Part shown: positions 19,160 to 27,611 of the stretch, one piece after another
How the letters are laid out: every line of letters begins with the position of its first letter
How positions within the stretch are numbered: the stretch's first letter is position 1
Source of the DNA: Bacteroidota bacterium
Lineage (GTDB): Bacteria > Bacteroidota > Bacteroidia > Chitinophagales > Chitinophagaceae
Direction: 5' to 3'
Assembly (NCBI GenBank): GCA_947453145.1
Contig: CANGFA010000006.1
Coordinates: 1-64,000, forward strand
DNA length: 64,000 nucleotides
Program-made: the position numbers and the translations under genes
Notes under the pieces: model-generated
Databases searched by the model: none
Seen by the model: only the letters and a program-made list of their open reading frames with translations
Told to the model about the DNA's origin: nothing

Positions 19160-19167
19160 CAAAGATA
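19160..19167 (-). promoter_or_regulatory. Bacteroidota -7 promoter element before infA
   Basis: On the minus strand this reads TATCTTTG, an exact match to the TAnnTTTG -7 consensus of the Bacteroidota primary sigma factor. It is 16 bp from the infA ATG. A -33 TTG box is not evident. It probably drives infA-rpmJ-rpsM and possibly the whole block. Confidence 0.6.
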
Positions 19168-19225
19168 TGGAATTGTGTGGAATTAAGAAAAATAAACCGC
19201 GAAATATTGAAAATTCGCTAAAATA

Positions 19226-19250
19226 AAGGGGAAAGCACTGCTCTCCCCTT
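19226..19250 (-). terminator. Hairpin downstream of the 19.3-kb membrane protein gene
   Basis: A near-perfect inverted repeat, AAGGGG...CCCCTT, with extended pairing GAAAGC / GCTCTC. It lies 33 bp after the stop of the membrane protein gene. The T-tract is only moderate. Confidence 0.5.
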
Positions 19251-19283
19251 AAAATATATTGAAAATCAACTATTTATACCGTG

Positions 19284-19718
19284 CTAGGCGCCTGGGAACA
19301 AAGGCCTTGCTATAGCTGCTCTAAAAGGCCAAGGGATAGCGGCAAATATCAACACTAGGGCAATGATGTATAAAATGAGGGTTGTAGTTGAACTTCCCCC
19401 TTTTTTGTACTTTATATGACCAATGGTAATTAAAGTGATGGCAATTAACATGGAGAAAATATGCTCCATAGCCCAAAAGCGCGTCACATTTGTACCCATA
19501 GCCGCTTTCATGCCCATAGTTTTAATAAAGGAAAAGCCTACAGGACCAAAAAAATACTGATACAATCCCAATACCAAAGTGGTATGCGCACTGATTAACA
19601 ATACTTTACTCGCCTTTAATGCATCTTTTTTTAGGAACAATTGAACGATTGCCACCAACATAGCAATTAATACCACCCATCTTAATAGGTTATGTAAATG
19701 CAATAAACCTGTTGCCAT
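19284..19718 (-). CDS. Four-helix integral membrane protein, function unknown
   Basis: The protein has 144 aa with about four hydrophobic helices (residues about 10-28, 38-56, 85-103, 110-130) and conserved-looking His residues (LLHLHNLLRW at the N-terminus, MEHIFSM, GHIKYKK). Similar proteins are widespread in Bacteroidota and sometimes labelled cytochrome B-like because of the paired His in helices, but the function is not established. It stands alone between infA and the TolB-like gene. Confidence 0.7.
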   Translation of the reverse strand: MATGLLHLHNLLRWVVLIAMLVAIVQLFLKKDALKASKVLLISAHTTLVLGLYQYFFGPVGFSFIKTMGMKAAMGTNVTRFWAMEHIFSMLIAITLITIGHIKYKKGGSSTTTLILYIIALVLIFAAIPWPFRAAIARPLFPGA

Positions 19719-19770
19719 AATGAATTGAGTTTAGATTTTCGCTAAAATACAACTTATCTATTGAATACCA

Positions 19771-20838
19771 CTAGTCTACCCAATCCGCAACAAACAAATT
19801 GGTATCTCTGGTACCGCCATTGTTTCGGTTGGAAGAGAACATAATTCTTTTACCGTCTGGGCTAAACATAGGGAAGGCATCAAATCCCTTATCACGGCTA
19901 ATTTTTTCGATATGGTTGCCTTCTAAATCCATCAAGTACATATTAAAAGGGAAACCGTATTTATATTCATGATTGCTACAAAAAATAATATGCTTCCCGT
20001 CTGGAGTGAAATTAGGGGCCCAATTGGCCTGACCTAGGTTTGTAATTTGTTTTGCATTGGAACCGTCTGCATTAGCAATAAATACTTCCATGCTGGTAGG
20101 CGCCACCAAGCCCTCTTTTAATAATGCTTTATAGTCTGCAATTTCTGCATCTGTTTTAGGACGGCTTGCTCTCCAAACAATTTTAGTGCCGTCTGGGCTA
20201 AACCAAGCACCACCATCGTAACCTAAAGTGTTGGTCACTTTCTTTTCTTTTCCAGTAGCTAAATCCATTACATATAAATCTAAGTCGCCATCCTTATCAC
20301 TACAATAAATCATCTTTTTACCATCATAAGATAATGTACCTTCTGCATCATACCCTTTTGCATTAGTTAATTGTTTAACTACTACCCCATTGGTGTCGGC
20401 CATGAAAATATCATAGGTATTGTATAAAGGCCAAATGTATTTATTGCCATATTTAGCGCGGTCCACAGCTGGAGGACAATCGTCACCACCCCCTTTGGTC
20501 GAAGCGAATATAATATGCTTCCCATCCTTGGTAAAGTAAGAACAAGTAGTACGGCCTTTTCCTCCACTTATTGGTTTATAAATAAAGGGTGTGGTATTAT
20601 TAGTAGGTACTAATCCCATAAAAATTTGATCACATAATAAACCTTCTTTTGGCATGGTTCTTTGAAAAGTGATACGTTTACTATCAAAGCTCCAATACGC
20701 TTCGGCATTGTCACCACTATTGGTTAATTGAATTACATTTTTAAAGTGTGGCTCACCCGCAAATAAAATAGAATCTTTTTGCGCAAAACCATTTAAACCA
20801 GTTACCACTATCAATAATAGGAAGGCTAATTTCTTCAT
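19771..20838 (-). CDS. Secreted TolB-like (PD40/WD40-like) beta-propeller protein
   Basis: I chose the ATG at 20838 (355 aa) because it begins a clear signal peptide (MKKLAFLLLIVVTGLNGFAQ); the frame extends 21 codons upstream without any such feature. The body is a six-bladed propeller of PD40 repeats, seen as FSPDGKRI / FTPDGKHI / YSFDSKRI-type strands (for example WFSPDGTKIVWRA, NFTPDGKHIIFCS, MFSPDGKRIMFSS). TolB-like propellers in the periplasm bind partner proteins or ligands; this one lacks the TolB N-terminal domain. It appears to be a single gene. Confidence 0.82.
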   Translation of the reverse strand: MKKLAFLLLIVVTGLNGFAQKDSILFAGEPHFKNVIQLTNSGDNAEAYWSFDSKRITFQRTMPKEGLLCDQIFMGLVPTNNTTPFIYKPISGGKGRTTCSYFTKDGKHIIFASTKGGGDDCPPAVDRAKYGNKYIWPLYNTYDIFMADTNGVVVKQLTNAKGYDAEGTLSYDGKKMIYCSDKDGDLDLYVMDLATGKEKKVTNTLGYDGGAWFSPDGTKIVWRASRPKTDAEIADYKALLKEGLVAPTSMEVFIANADGSNAKQITNLGQANWAPNFTPDGKHIIFCSNHEYKYGFPFNMYLMDLEGNHIEKISRDKGFDAFPMFSPDGKRIMFSSNRNNGGTRDTNLFVADWVD

Positions 20839-20986
20839 GATATTTTTAATTTGAACGCAAAATAAACACAAAAAAATCGTTGAAGTGCCAATCTTTGTCA
20901 TTTAACTGTCATTTTTAAACTAAAATTTATGAGGTCCTGGGATGAGATTTCATTAAAAAATGGGAACTTTGTCAAAATCTTTATAC

Positions 20987-21634
20987 ATGGCCATCATTGC
21001 ACCCTCTTTACTAGCTGCCGATTTTTTACATTTAGGCAAAGCCTGTGAAATGTTAAACGAAAGCGAAGCGGCTTGGTTTCACTTGGATGTTATGGATGGA
21101 AGCTTTGTTCCCAATATTAGTTATGGCCTTCCTGTGATTGAGCAAATTAAAAAAACAACTACTAAAGTAATGGATGTGCATTTAATGATTGTGCATCCCG
21201 AAAAATATATTGCCGATTTTAAAAAGGCAGGGGCCGATATTTTAACCGTGCATTATGAAGCCTGTCCGCATTTGCATAGCACACTTCAACAAATTAAGGC
21301 GCATGGCATGAAGGCTGGCGTTGCCATTAACCCTCATACTTCCGTTGGTTTATTAAAGGATGTGATTAAAGACATTGACGTGGTTTGTGTGATGAGTGTG
21401 AACCCGGGTTTTGGTGGACAAAAATTTATTGAACATACTTATCAAAAAGTACGTGACTTAAAACAAATTATTGTAGCGTCTGGCGCTGCTACTTTAATTG
21501 AAATAGATGGTGGTGTTACCGAAAACAATGCAAGCGATTTAGTTCAAGCAGGCGCAGATGTTTTAGTTGCAGGCACTACGGTATTTAAAGCTGCTGACCC
21601 TAAAGCCATGATAATTACTTTAAAGAACGCGTAG
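20987..21634 (+). CDS. rpe: Ribulose-phosphate 3-epimerase
   Basis: Starting at the ATG at 20987 gives MAIIAPSLLAADFLHLG and 215 aa, the normal length; an upstream ATG at 20960 would add nine residues. Motifs of the TIM-barrel enzyme are FHLDVMDGSFVPNISYG, VHLMIVHPEKY, MSVNPGFGGQKFI and EIDGGVTENN, which contain the metal-binding His/Asp residues. It interconverts ribulose-5-phosphate and xylulose-5-phosphate in the pentose phosphate pathway. It is divergent from the TolB-like gene. Confidence 0.95.
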   Translation: MAIIAPSLLAADFLHLGKACEMLNESEAAWFHLDVMDGSFVPNISYGLPVIEQIKKTTTKVMDVHLMIVHPEKYIADFKKAGADILTVHYEACPHLHSTLQQIKAHGMKAGVAINPHTSVGLLKDVIKDIDVVCVMSVNPGFGGQKFIEHTYQKVRDLKQIIVASGAATLIEIDGGVTENNASDLVQAGADVLVAGTTVFKAADPKAMIITLKNA

Positions 21635-21791
21635 TAATTTCTCCTACTTTTCCAGATTTTAGAAAATACGAAAATGAACTTACTATTACCATTTTAGTAA
21701 TCCACATTTGTGCGTATTTAGCCCTTGTATTTTTAAACTTGCTTAATTAAATTGTGTTAGGATCATTTACTAACTACACTAACCCTTTAAA

Positions 21792-22781
21792 TTGAATCCA
21801 TTGACTGAAACCATCATTAATCTAGATACCGTAAACCCTATTGAGTTTTTCGGTGTCAACAACTCCAAATTTGATATCTTAAAAAAGAAGTTCCCACTTT
21901 TAAAAATCTTATCCCGAGGCACTCAAATTAAATTAAGCGGTGCACCAGAACAAATTGAATTAGCTAAAGAAAAAATTACCCTTATTATTCAGTACATGGA
22001 GCGCAATGGCCATTTGTCTGAAAATTATTTCGAACAAATTTTAGGAGGCGACGATGCCGAAGTTATTGACAACTTTGTAGATAAAAATCCCAATGAAGTA
22101 TTGGTTTTTGGACCCAATGGTAAAACAGTTCGCGCGCGCACAGCCAATCAGAAAAGAATGGTTACCGCTGCCGATAAAAATGATATTGTATTTGCTATTG
22201 GACCAGCCGGTACCGGTAAAACATATACTGCTGTTGCGTTGGCTGTACGTGCCTTAAAAAACAAAGTGGTTAAAAAAATTATCCTTACCCGTCCTGCAGT
22301 GGAAGCCGGCGAAAGTCTAGGCTTTTTACCTGGTGATTTAAAAGAAAAAATTGATCCTTATTTACGCCCTTTGTATGATGCTTTGGATGATATGATTCCT
22401 GCCGATAAATTAGGATATTATATGTCCACACGCACTATTGAAATTGCTCCCCTTGCCTATATGCGTGGTAGAACATTGGACAATGCCTTTATTATTTTGG
22501 ATGAATCTCAAAATGCAAATGACCTCCAAATAAAAATGTTTTTAACACGTATTGGTTCCAATGCAAAAGCCATTATAACAGGTGACCCTACCCAGGTGGA
22601 TTTACCTAGGAATCAAAAAAGTGGATTGGAAAAAGCAGTACGCATTTTAAAAAACATTGAAGGCATTTCACATATTGAATTGGATGAAGAGGACGTGGTA
22701 AGACATAAATTAGTAAAAGCTATTATCAAGGCCTATGATAAAGAAAAAGAAAATGAACCCGATGGTTCTTATCATCGCTAA
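21792..22781 (+). CDS. phoH: PhoH family ATPase
   Basis: The protein has 329 aa. It starts at a TTG (MNPLTETIINLD). A KH-like/PIN-associated N-terminal segment is followed by the PhoH ATPase domain, with Walker A GPAGTGKT at 137-144, Walker B FIILDESQNA and TGDPTQVDLP. The family is a cytoplasmic P-loop NTPase proposed to act in RNA metabolism, often near ybeY. ybeY is not adjacent here. A clear terminator follows. Confidence 0.92.
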   Translation: MNPLTETIINLDTVNPIEFFGVNNSKFDILKKKFPLLKILSRGTQIKLSGAPEQIELAKEKITLIIQYMERNGHLSENYFEQILGGDDAEVIDNFVDKNPNEVLVFGPNGKTVRARTANQKRMVTAADKNDIVFAIGPAGTGKTYTAVALAVRALKNKVVKKIILTRPAVEAGESLGFLPGDLKEKIDPYLRPLYDALDDMIPADKLGYYMSTRTIEIAPLAYMRGRTLDNAFIILDESQNANDLQIKMFLTRIGSNAKAIITGDPTQVDLPRNQKSGLEKAVRILKNIEGISHIELDEEDVVRHKLVKAIIKAYDKEKENEPDGSYHR

Positions 22782-22838
22782 TTAAGATATTACGATAATT
22801 GCATTTATAGCTACTTGACTTATTGTATAGTAAGTTGT

Positions 22839-22868
22839 GAACCCCGACACTTGTTGGGGTTCTTTTTT
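22839..22868 (+). terminator. Rho-independent terminator of phoH
   Basis: An inverted repeat AACCCC...GGGGTT with further pairing toward the loop (22840-22861), followed by C and TTTTTT at 22863-22868, 58 bp after the phoH stop. Confidence 0.85.
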
Positions 22869-22920
22869 ATATCCTCTTAAAATTTTAATCATATCATAAT
22901 AATTGTTTATTTTTATAGCA

Positions 22921-24021
22921 ATGGCCAACTTACAACAATTTACCATTGGCGTTGAGGAAGAATACATGATTCTAGATCCTTCAACGAAGGAACTTAAAAG
23001 CCATCAAAAAAGCATTGTCATTGAAGGTGAAAAAAAGTTCAAGGATAAGATAAAGGCCGAGATGCATCAGGCGGTGGTGGAAGTAGGTAGTGCCATTTGC
23101 GCTAATATTGACGAAGCCCACCAAGAAATTAGAGCATTAAGAACCGGCGTTTCCGAAATTGCCAAAGGATTGGGATTTAGTATTGGCGCTTCGGGCACCC
23201 ACCCTTTTAGTTTGTGGGAGACCCAATTAATTTCAGATAGTTCAAGATACCAGGATTTACTAAATGAGTTGCAACAAGCAGCCCGAAGTAATTTAATTTT
23301 TGGACTACATGTGCATGTTGGAATGGAAGACCGTAAAATGGCTATTCATATTGCCAACACGGCTAGGTATTTTCTGCCGCATATTTATGCATTAAGTACC
23401 AACTCCCCTTTTTGGGAATCCCGCAATACAGGTTATAAATCCTACCGCTCTAAAGTTTTTGACAAATTTCCTCGCACGGGTATCCCCGATTATTTTGAGA
23501 GCATTGAAGCCTATGACAATTTTATACAATTGTTAATTAAAACCAATTGTATTGATGATGCTAAAAAAATTTGGTGGGACTTAAGAGTACATCCTGTTTA
23601 CAATACCATTGAATTTAGGATTTGCGATGTACCCATGACCATTCAGGAAACCATTACCATTACTGCTTTATTTCAAGCCATTTGCGCCAAAATATATACA
23701 CTAAGGCGTCAAAATATAAATTTCATTAATTATCAGCGCGCTTTGATTAATGAAAATAAATGGCGCGCAAGTAGATACGGTATTGAAGGCATGTTAATTG
23801 ATTTTGGAAAAGAAAAAGAAGTACCTGTTAAAGCACTTATTGAAGAGTTGCTAGAATTTGTTGACGGTGTAGTAGACGAATTAGGAAGCCGTCACCAGGT
23901 AGAGAAAGTGCATGAAATATTTAAGACGGGCACAGGGGCCGACCGTCAGTTGAATGTTTTTAAAAATACAGGGAGCTTAATAGAAGTTGTTAAAACTATC
24001 GAGGACGCTTTTTTAGCTTAA
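22921..24021 (+). CDS. YbdK-type carboxylate-amine ligase (GCS2 family)
   Basis: The protein is 366 aa from the ATG at 22921; six upstream codons are open but hydrophobic and unlikely. It belongs to the glutamate-cysteine ligase type 2 family: FTIGVEEEYMILDP at the N-terminus, GASGTHPFSLW, LHVHVGMEDR and LRVHPVYNTIEFRICDVPM. YbdK homologs have weak gamma-glutamylcysteine ligase activity and the true substrate is often unknown. No glutathione synthetase gene is nearby, so a glutathione role should not be assumed. It converges with the 24-kb secreted protein gene, with one base between the stops. Confidence 0.9.
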   Translation: MANLQQFTIGVEEEYMILDPSTKELKSHQKSIVIEGEKKFKDKIKAEMHQAVVEVGSAICANIDEAHQEIRALRTGVSEIAKGLGFSIGASGTHPFSLWETQLISDSSRYQDLLNELQQAARSNLIFGLHVHVGMEDRKMAIHIANTARYFLPHIYALSTNSPFWESRNTGYKSYRSKVFDKFPRTGIPDYFESIEAYDNFIQLLIKTNCIDDAKKIWWDLRVHPVYNTIEFRICDVPMTIQETITITALFQAICAKIYTLRRQNINFINYQRALINENKWRASRYGIEGMLIDFGKEKEVPVKALIEELLEFVDGVVDELGSRHQVEKVHEIFKTGTGADRQLNVFKNTGSLIEVVKTIEDAFLA

Positions 24022-24022
24022 C

Positions 24023-24973
24023 CTACTTGCCACTGTTAAAATCCAATAAAGTTGCTGTGAATAAACCTATTTCACGTTTTTTAAATGCAACATCCCAGTT
24101 GCCATTGTAGCGTAAAATTTTAGGAACCAATTGACCTTTATAATAAGTCATCTCTACTTCCATTGCAACATCAAAGTCATAAACACCTGCTTTGTAGCTT
24201 AATGAATAGTTACGACCCAATACTTCTAAAGTGCGCGGATTAAACCAAGTAGTCATTTTGTCAACCACAATATCATTTTTTGAAAAATAACCTAGGTCCT
24301 CTTTGGGTGTGATTTCAAAAATATATACTTGCTGGTCATGATAAGTCACATAGTCCAATCGGTAATCATACAACTTATGAGCGTTCTCGTCATACAAATC
24401 CAGCTTGTCTCCTATAAAAGGGATACCCTTTATTTTTTTACCTGGATTAAAAAACAAAGTCTTTAATTGCTCTTTCGCTTTTTCAATTCCGGATCCTTTA
24501 ATTTGTCTAACCTTACCAGACACAATATTTGTTTCATTACAAATTTTTCCATTGGTAAAAAACAAACTTGCATACAAGGAAGGGGTCATGTAATTATATG
24601 TGCCGTCACTTTTTCTTAAATTACCCGTAACTCTTTCCTCCAATACATCCATGGTCCTACAAGCACCTTCATGATTTTGACGAGTCTTGCTATCCAACGA
24701 AGCTTGCATTGCGCCATTCTTATCCTTCATTTCAATATGGTTATAAGAAGTATACCCAATGGTTCTAAGGGTTTTAAAGGCCTTGTAAAAACTAGAGTCC
24801 TCTTTAATTTTTTGCAGCACCGTTTTGTAATCAAAATTATTTCTTACAATAACGTCGGATAAAGTATAGTTTAAACCTGCATCGCTATAGATGGTATCCT
24901 GCGCCATAGTAACCTTTGCTTCAAAAAGCAAAGCTGCTATTACAAAAAAGGAGATCCGCTTTAATTTATTCAT
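24023..24973 (-). CDS. Secreted protein of unknown function
   Basis: The protein has 316 aa with a signal peptide (MNKLKRISFFVIAALLFEAK, cut near TMAQ). The rest is soluble and beta-rich with repeated aromatic pairs (SYNHIEMKD, DLYDENAHKLYDYRLDYVTY, VYIFEITPKEDLGYF, FNPRTLEVLGRNYSLSY). The pattern resembles the beta-sheet carriers of the outer-membrane lipoprotein-sorting type, but this is a guess. Its start overlaps the def stop by one base (TAATG), so it is translationally coupled to peptide deformylase, a link that has no obvious functional reason. Confidence 0.7.
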   Translation of the reverse strand: MNKLKRISFFVIAALLFEAKVTMAQDTIYSDAGLNYTLSDVIVRNNFDYKTVLQKIKEDSSFYKAFKTLRTIGYTSYNHIEMKDKNGAMQASLDSKTRQNHEGACRTMDVLEERVTGNLRKSDGTYNYMTPSLYASLFFTNGKICNETNIVSGKVRQIKGSGIEKAKEQLKTLFFNPGKKIKGIPFIGDKLDLYDENAHKLYDYRLDYVTYHDQQVYIFEITPKEDLGYFSKNDIVVDKMTTWFNPRTLEVLGRNYSLSYKAGVYDFDVAMEVEMTYYKGQLVPKILRYNGNWDVAFKKREIGLFTATLLDFNSGK

Positions 24974-25548
24974 TATTTGATTTGAATCATTTTATAATCC
25001 ACCCTTACTTTCCCTTTATTGATATCATTTAATTTACCTTGAAGCATTTTACGTTTCAATGGCTTTATATAATCAATAAATAATTTGCCTTCAATGTGAT
25101 CATACTCGTGCAAAATTACTCTTGCCGTCATGCCTGTAAATGTTTGGGTGTGCTCCACTAAGTTTTCATCCATATAACTCATTTTCACTGTCTCATACCT
25201 AGTCACATCCTCCCTAATTTTTGGGATGCTTAAACAACCTTCATTGTACACCCATTCCTTCCCAGTTAATTCAATTATTTTAGCATTGATAAACACTTTT
25301 TTAATACCAGGTGCATCCGGATAAGTTTCGTCCTCTGGTTCGGCATTTGCAAAAATTTGTTCACTATCCACCACAAATAATCGAATGTTCTTATTAATTT
25401 GAGGTGCTGCCAATCCCACCCCATTACTCTCATACATGGTTTCCCACATATCGGCAATCAATGTTTGCAAATTAGGATAGTTTGCCTCAATAGGTTCACA
25501 AACTTTTCTTAAAATAGCTGCTCCATAAGCAACAACAGGTAAAATCAT
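24973..25548 (-). CDS. def: Peptide deformylase
   Basis: The protein has 191 aa with all three PDF motifs: GVGLAAPQ (43-50), EGCLSIP with metal ligand C105, and HEYDHIEG with ligands H147 and H151 and catalytic E148. It removes the formyl group from nascent N-terminal methionine. A TAnnTTTG promoter lies just upstream. The secreted-protein gene at 24.0 kb is coupled to its stop codon. Confidence 0.97.
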   Translation of the reverse strand: MILPVVAYGAAILRKVCEPIEANYPNLQTLIADMWETMYESNGVGLAAPQINKNIRLFVVDSEQIFANAEPEDETYPDAPGIKKVFINAKIIELTGKEWVYNEGCLSIPKIREDVTRYETVKMSYMDENLVEHTQTFTGMTARVILHEYDHIEGKLFIDYIKPLKRKMLQGKLNDINKGKVRVDYKMIQIK

Positions 25549-25569
25549 AAGACTACTTTATAATGTTTG

Positions 25570-25577
25570 CAAAGGTA
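25570..25577 (-). promoter_or_regulatory. Bacteroidota -7 promoter element before def
   Basis: The minus strand reads TACCTTTG, an exact TAnnTTTG match, 21 bp before the def ATG. The -33 box is not clear. Confidence 0.55.
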
Positions 25578-25639
25578 GAAATAAATAGGCAGATATAGGA
25601 GAGGCCATAAGGCCTATTTAAGGCAAAATCAGTCTTTAT

Positions 25640-26053
25640 TTAGCTGCGATTTGTTAAATATTCCTGTAAAAGGATGGTTGCAGCAATTTGGTCTACATTT
25701 TTTTTATCCTGCCTATCCTTCTTTTTCATACCCATTTCCACCATGGCGCGGACTGCATTTTTAGAACTAAAACGCTCATCCACCGTTTGTATGGGAATGG
25801 TTGGGAATTTTTTTGTCAGCTCCACTATTGCTTTTTTAACTAAGGGCGTTGCATGCGTTGGGGTATCGTCTAAATTAAGAGGCTCTCCTATTAAAATGAG
25901 TTCCACGGGTTCTTTTGCAAAATAGGCTGTTAAATAAGTATATAGCTCCTTAGTAGCAACCGTTGTTAAAGCTGTAGCTATAATTTGCAAAGGATCAGTA
26001 ACTGCCAATCCGCATCGCTTTCCGCCGTAGTCTATACAAATGATTCTAGCCAA
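25640..26053 (-). CDS. ruvX: Holliday junction resolvase-like RuvX/YqgF
   Basis: The protein has 137 aa, an RNase H-like fold: IICIDYGGKRCGLAVTDPL with catalytic D8, LILIGEPLNL, TVDERFSSKNA and the C-terminal VDQIAATILLQEYL with a conserved Asp. YqgF proteins act in 16S rRNA 5'-end maturation and possibly junction cleavage. It is followed by def after 91 bp, with a promoter in between. Confidence 0.93.
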   Translation of the reverse strand: MARIICIDYGGKRCGLAVTDPLQIIATALTTVATKELYTYLTAYFAKEPVELILIGEPLNLDDTPTHATPLVKKAIVELTKKFPTIPIQTVDERFSSKNAVRAMVEMGMKKKDRQDKKNVDQIAATILLQEYLTNRS

Positions 26054-26103
26054 AAGATAAATTTATTAAAAGTTAATTTCAGCATTTTATTTACCATTTT
26101 ACT

Positions 26104-26988
26104 TTATAAAAAAGTACTTAATAAAATATCGCTAATAACAAAAATACTAAAAACAATACTCGCAATTCCATTGGCTGTCATAAAGGCAATATTTACTTTG
26201 CTTAAATCATTGGGCTTTACAATACTATGTTGAAAAATTAACATACCCACAAAAACAAATAAACCTCCAAGATATACATAATGAAAGCCGCCTAAAAAAT
26301 AAGCAGCAATAACAAAGCCTGCGGAAATCAAATGCAATACCCTAGCTATATTCAATGCTTTATGTAAACCCCAATAACTTGGAATAGAATAAAGGGATTG
26401 TGATTTATCAAATTCAATATCCTGCAAAGCATAGATAACATCAAAACCACTTACCCAAAATACCACGGCAAAAGAAAATAACAGGGGGACGATATTAAAC
26501 ACCCCAGTCACTGCTAAAAATGCGCCAATGGGAGCTAAAGAAAGTCCAACACCTAATACCAAATGACATAAAAAAGTAAACCTTTTAGTGTAGCTATAAA
26601 ACATGATTACAAATAAGGCAATCGGTGATAAATAAAAACAAATAGAATTTATAAAGAAGGTTGCTGTCACAAATAAGACTGCATTCATAATAATAAACAA
26701 CAAAGCCTTCTCTGCTTTAATAATACCTGCTGGAATTTCTCTAATTGCAGTGCGCGGATTGAGCTTATCAAAATTTCGGTCCAAATATCTGTTAAATGCC
26801 ATGGCAGTGGACCTGGCAGTAACCATACATACCAATACCAAAAATAATTTTAATTCAATATGCTCAAAAACAATTTGATGATTGTTTAAATATTGCGCGC
26901 CAAGTACAAACCCAATAAATGCAAATGGTAATGCAAAAATGGTATGTGAAAACTTCACTAAACTCAAATAATTTTTTATGCCGTTCAT
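26104..26988 (-). CDS. UbiA-family aromatic prenyltransferase (UbiA/MqnP type)
   Basis: The ATG at 26988 gives 294 aa and starts MNGIKNYLSLVKFSHTIFAL, the normal N-terminus; a longer frame to 27039 adds only basic residues. About eight membrane helices are present. Mg-prenyl-diphosphate motifs are NRYLDRNFD (66-74) and DIEFDKSQSL (about 190). It attaches a polyprenyl chain to an aromatic acid. In Bacteroidota, which use menaquinone, this UbiA-like form may be the MqnP step of the futalosine route, but other mqn genes are not in the window, so the substrate is open. Confidence 0.88.
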   Translation of the reverse strand: MNGIKNYLSLVKFSHTIFALPFAFIGFVLGAQYLNNHQIVFEHIELKLFLVLVCMVTARSTAMAFNRYLDRNFDKLNPRTAIREIPAGIIKAEKALLFIIMNAVLFVTATFFINSICFYLSPIALFVIMFYSYTKRFTFLCHLVLGVGLSLAPIGAFLAVTGVFNIVPLLFSFAVVFWVSGFDVIYALQDIEFDKSQSLYSIPSYWGLHKALNIARVLHLISAGFVIAAYFLGGFHYVYLGGLFVFVGMLIFQHSIVKPNDLSKVNIAFMTANGIASIVFSIFVISDILLSTFL

Positions 26989-27028
26989 CTTTATTAATTT
27001 CTTTACTTTTTTACTATTTCTTATTCGC

Positions 27029-27559
27029 CTAACGCACAAATTCCCACAATACTATAGCAGCTGCTACAGATATATTTAAAGAATGTTTCATGCCCCATTG
27101 TGGAATTTCAATAACCCCATCACATAAAGCAATTACTTCCGGGTCTACCCCATCCACTTCGTTGCCAAAAACAAAAGCTATTGAATGCACACTTGCCTCA
27201 GGAAATTTTTGTTTGAATTGCTCCAAACTCACGCTACCCTCTGTTTGCTCAATGGCATATACTTTAAATCCTTTTGACTTTAATTCATTCACCGCATTCG
27301 CCGTGTTTTCATAATATACCCAATCCACCGTTTCAGTGGAACCTAGGGCTGTTTTATGAATATCTCTATGAGGAGGTTGTGGCGTGAACCCACATAAACA
27401 AATGCCGTCAATTAAAAAGCCATCCGAGGTCCTAAACACACTTCCCACATTGTGCATGCTACGAATATTGTCCATAACCACCACAATAGGCTTCTTGTTG
27501 GCCATCTTAAAGTCCTCCACCGACTTTCTGCCTAGTTCGTCCATGGTTAGTTTACGCAT
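27029..27559 (-). CDS. TrmH/SpoU family RNA 2'-O-methyltransferase
   Basis: The ATG at 27559 gives 176 aa (MRKLTMDELGRKS). The open frame upstream to 27685 runs antisense through the start of mutS and is not used. The three SPOUT motifs are present: MHNVGSVFRTSDGF, FVFGNEVDGV and HSLNISVAAAIVLWE. It methylates a ribose in tRNA or rRNA. It is divergent from mutS with 52 bp between the ATGs, and its promoter is near-leaderless. Confidence 0.92.
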   Translation of the reverse strand: MRKLTMDELGRKSVEDFKMANKKPIVVVMDNIRSMHNVGSVFRTSDGFLIDGICLCGFTPQPPHRDIHKTALGSTETVDWVYYENTANAVNELKSKGFKVYAIEQTEGSVSLEQFKQKFPEASVHSIAFVFGNEVDGVDPEVIALCDGVIEIPQWGMKHSLNISVAAAIVLWEFVR

Positions 27560-27563
27560 ATTG

Positions 27564-27571
27564 CAAAAGTA
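27564..27571 (-). promoter_or_regulatory. -7 promoter element of the TrmH-family gene
   Basis: The minus strand reads TACTTTTG (TAnnTTTG) and ends only 4 bp before the ATG, so the predicted transcript would have almost no leader. Confidence 0.5.
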
Positions 27572-27598
27572 CGCTTTTCGAATATTAAAAAATTTATG

Positions 27599-27606
27599 TA
27601 GGTTTG
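27599..27606 (+). promoter_or_regulatory. -7 promoter element of mutS
   Basis: TAGGTTTG matches TAnnTTTG and ends 5 bp before the mutS ATG at 27612. A TTTC at 27576-27579 could serve as a weak -33 box; it lies next to the divergent -7 element. Transcription would start at or near the ATG. Confidence 0.5.
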
Positions 27607-27611
27607 TTGGT

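Noticed and set aside
5341..24021. A glutathione pathway from ggt plus the YbdK-type ligase
   Set aside because: The genes are 16 kb apart, there is no glutathione synthetase, and YbdK proteins are not reliable glutathione enzymes.
27384..27611. Upstream extension of mutS
   Set aside because: It is antisense to the conserved TrmH-family gene; MutS homologs begin near the ATG at 27612, where FYE then falls at the expected position.
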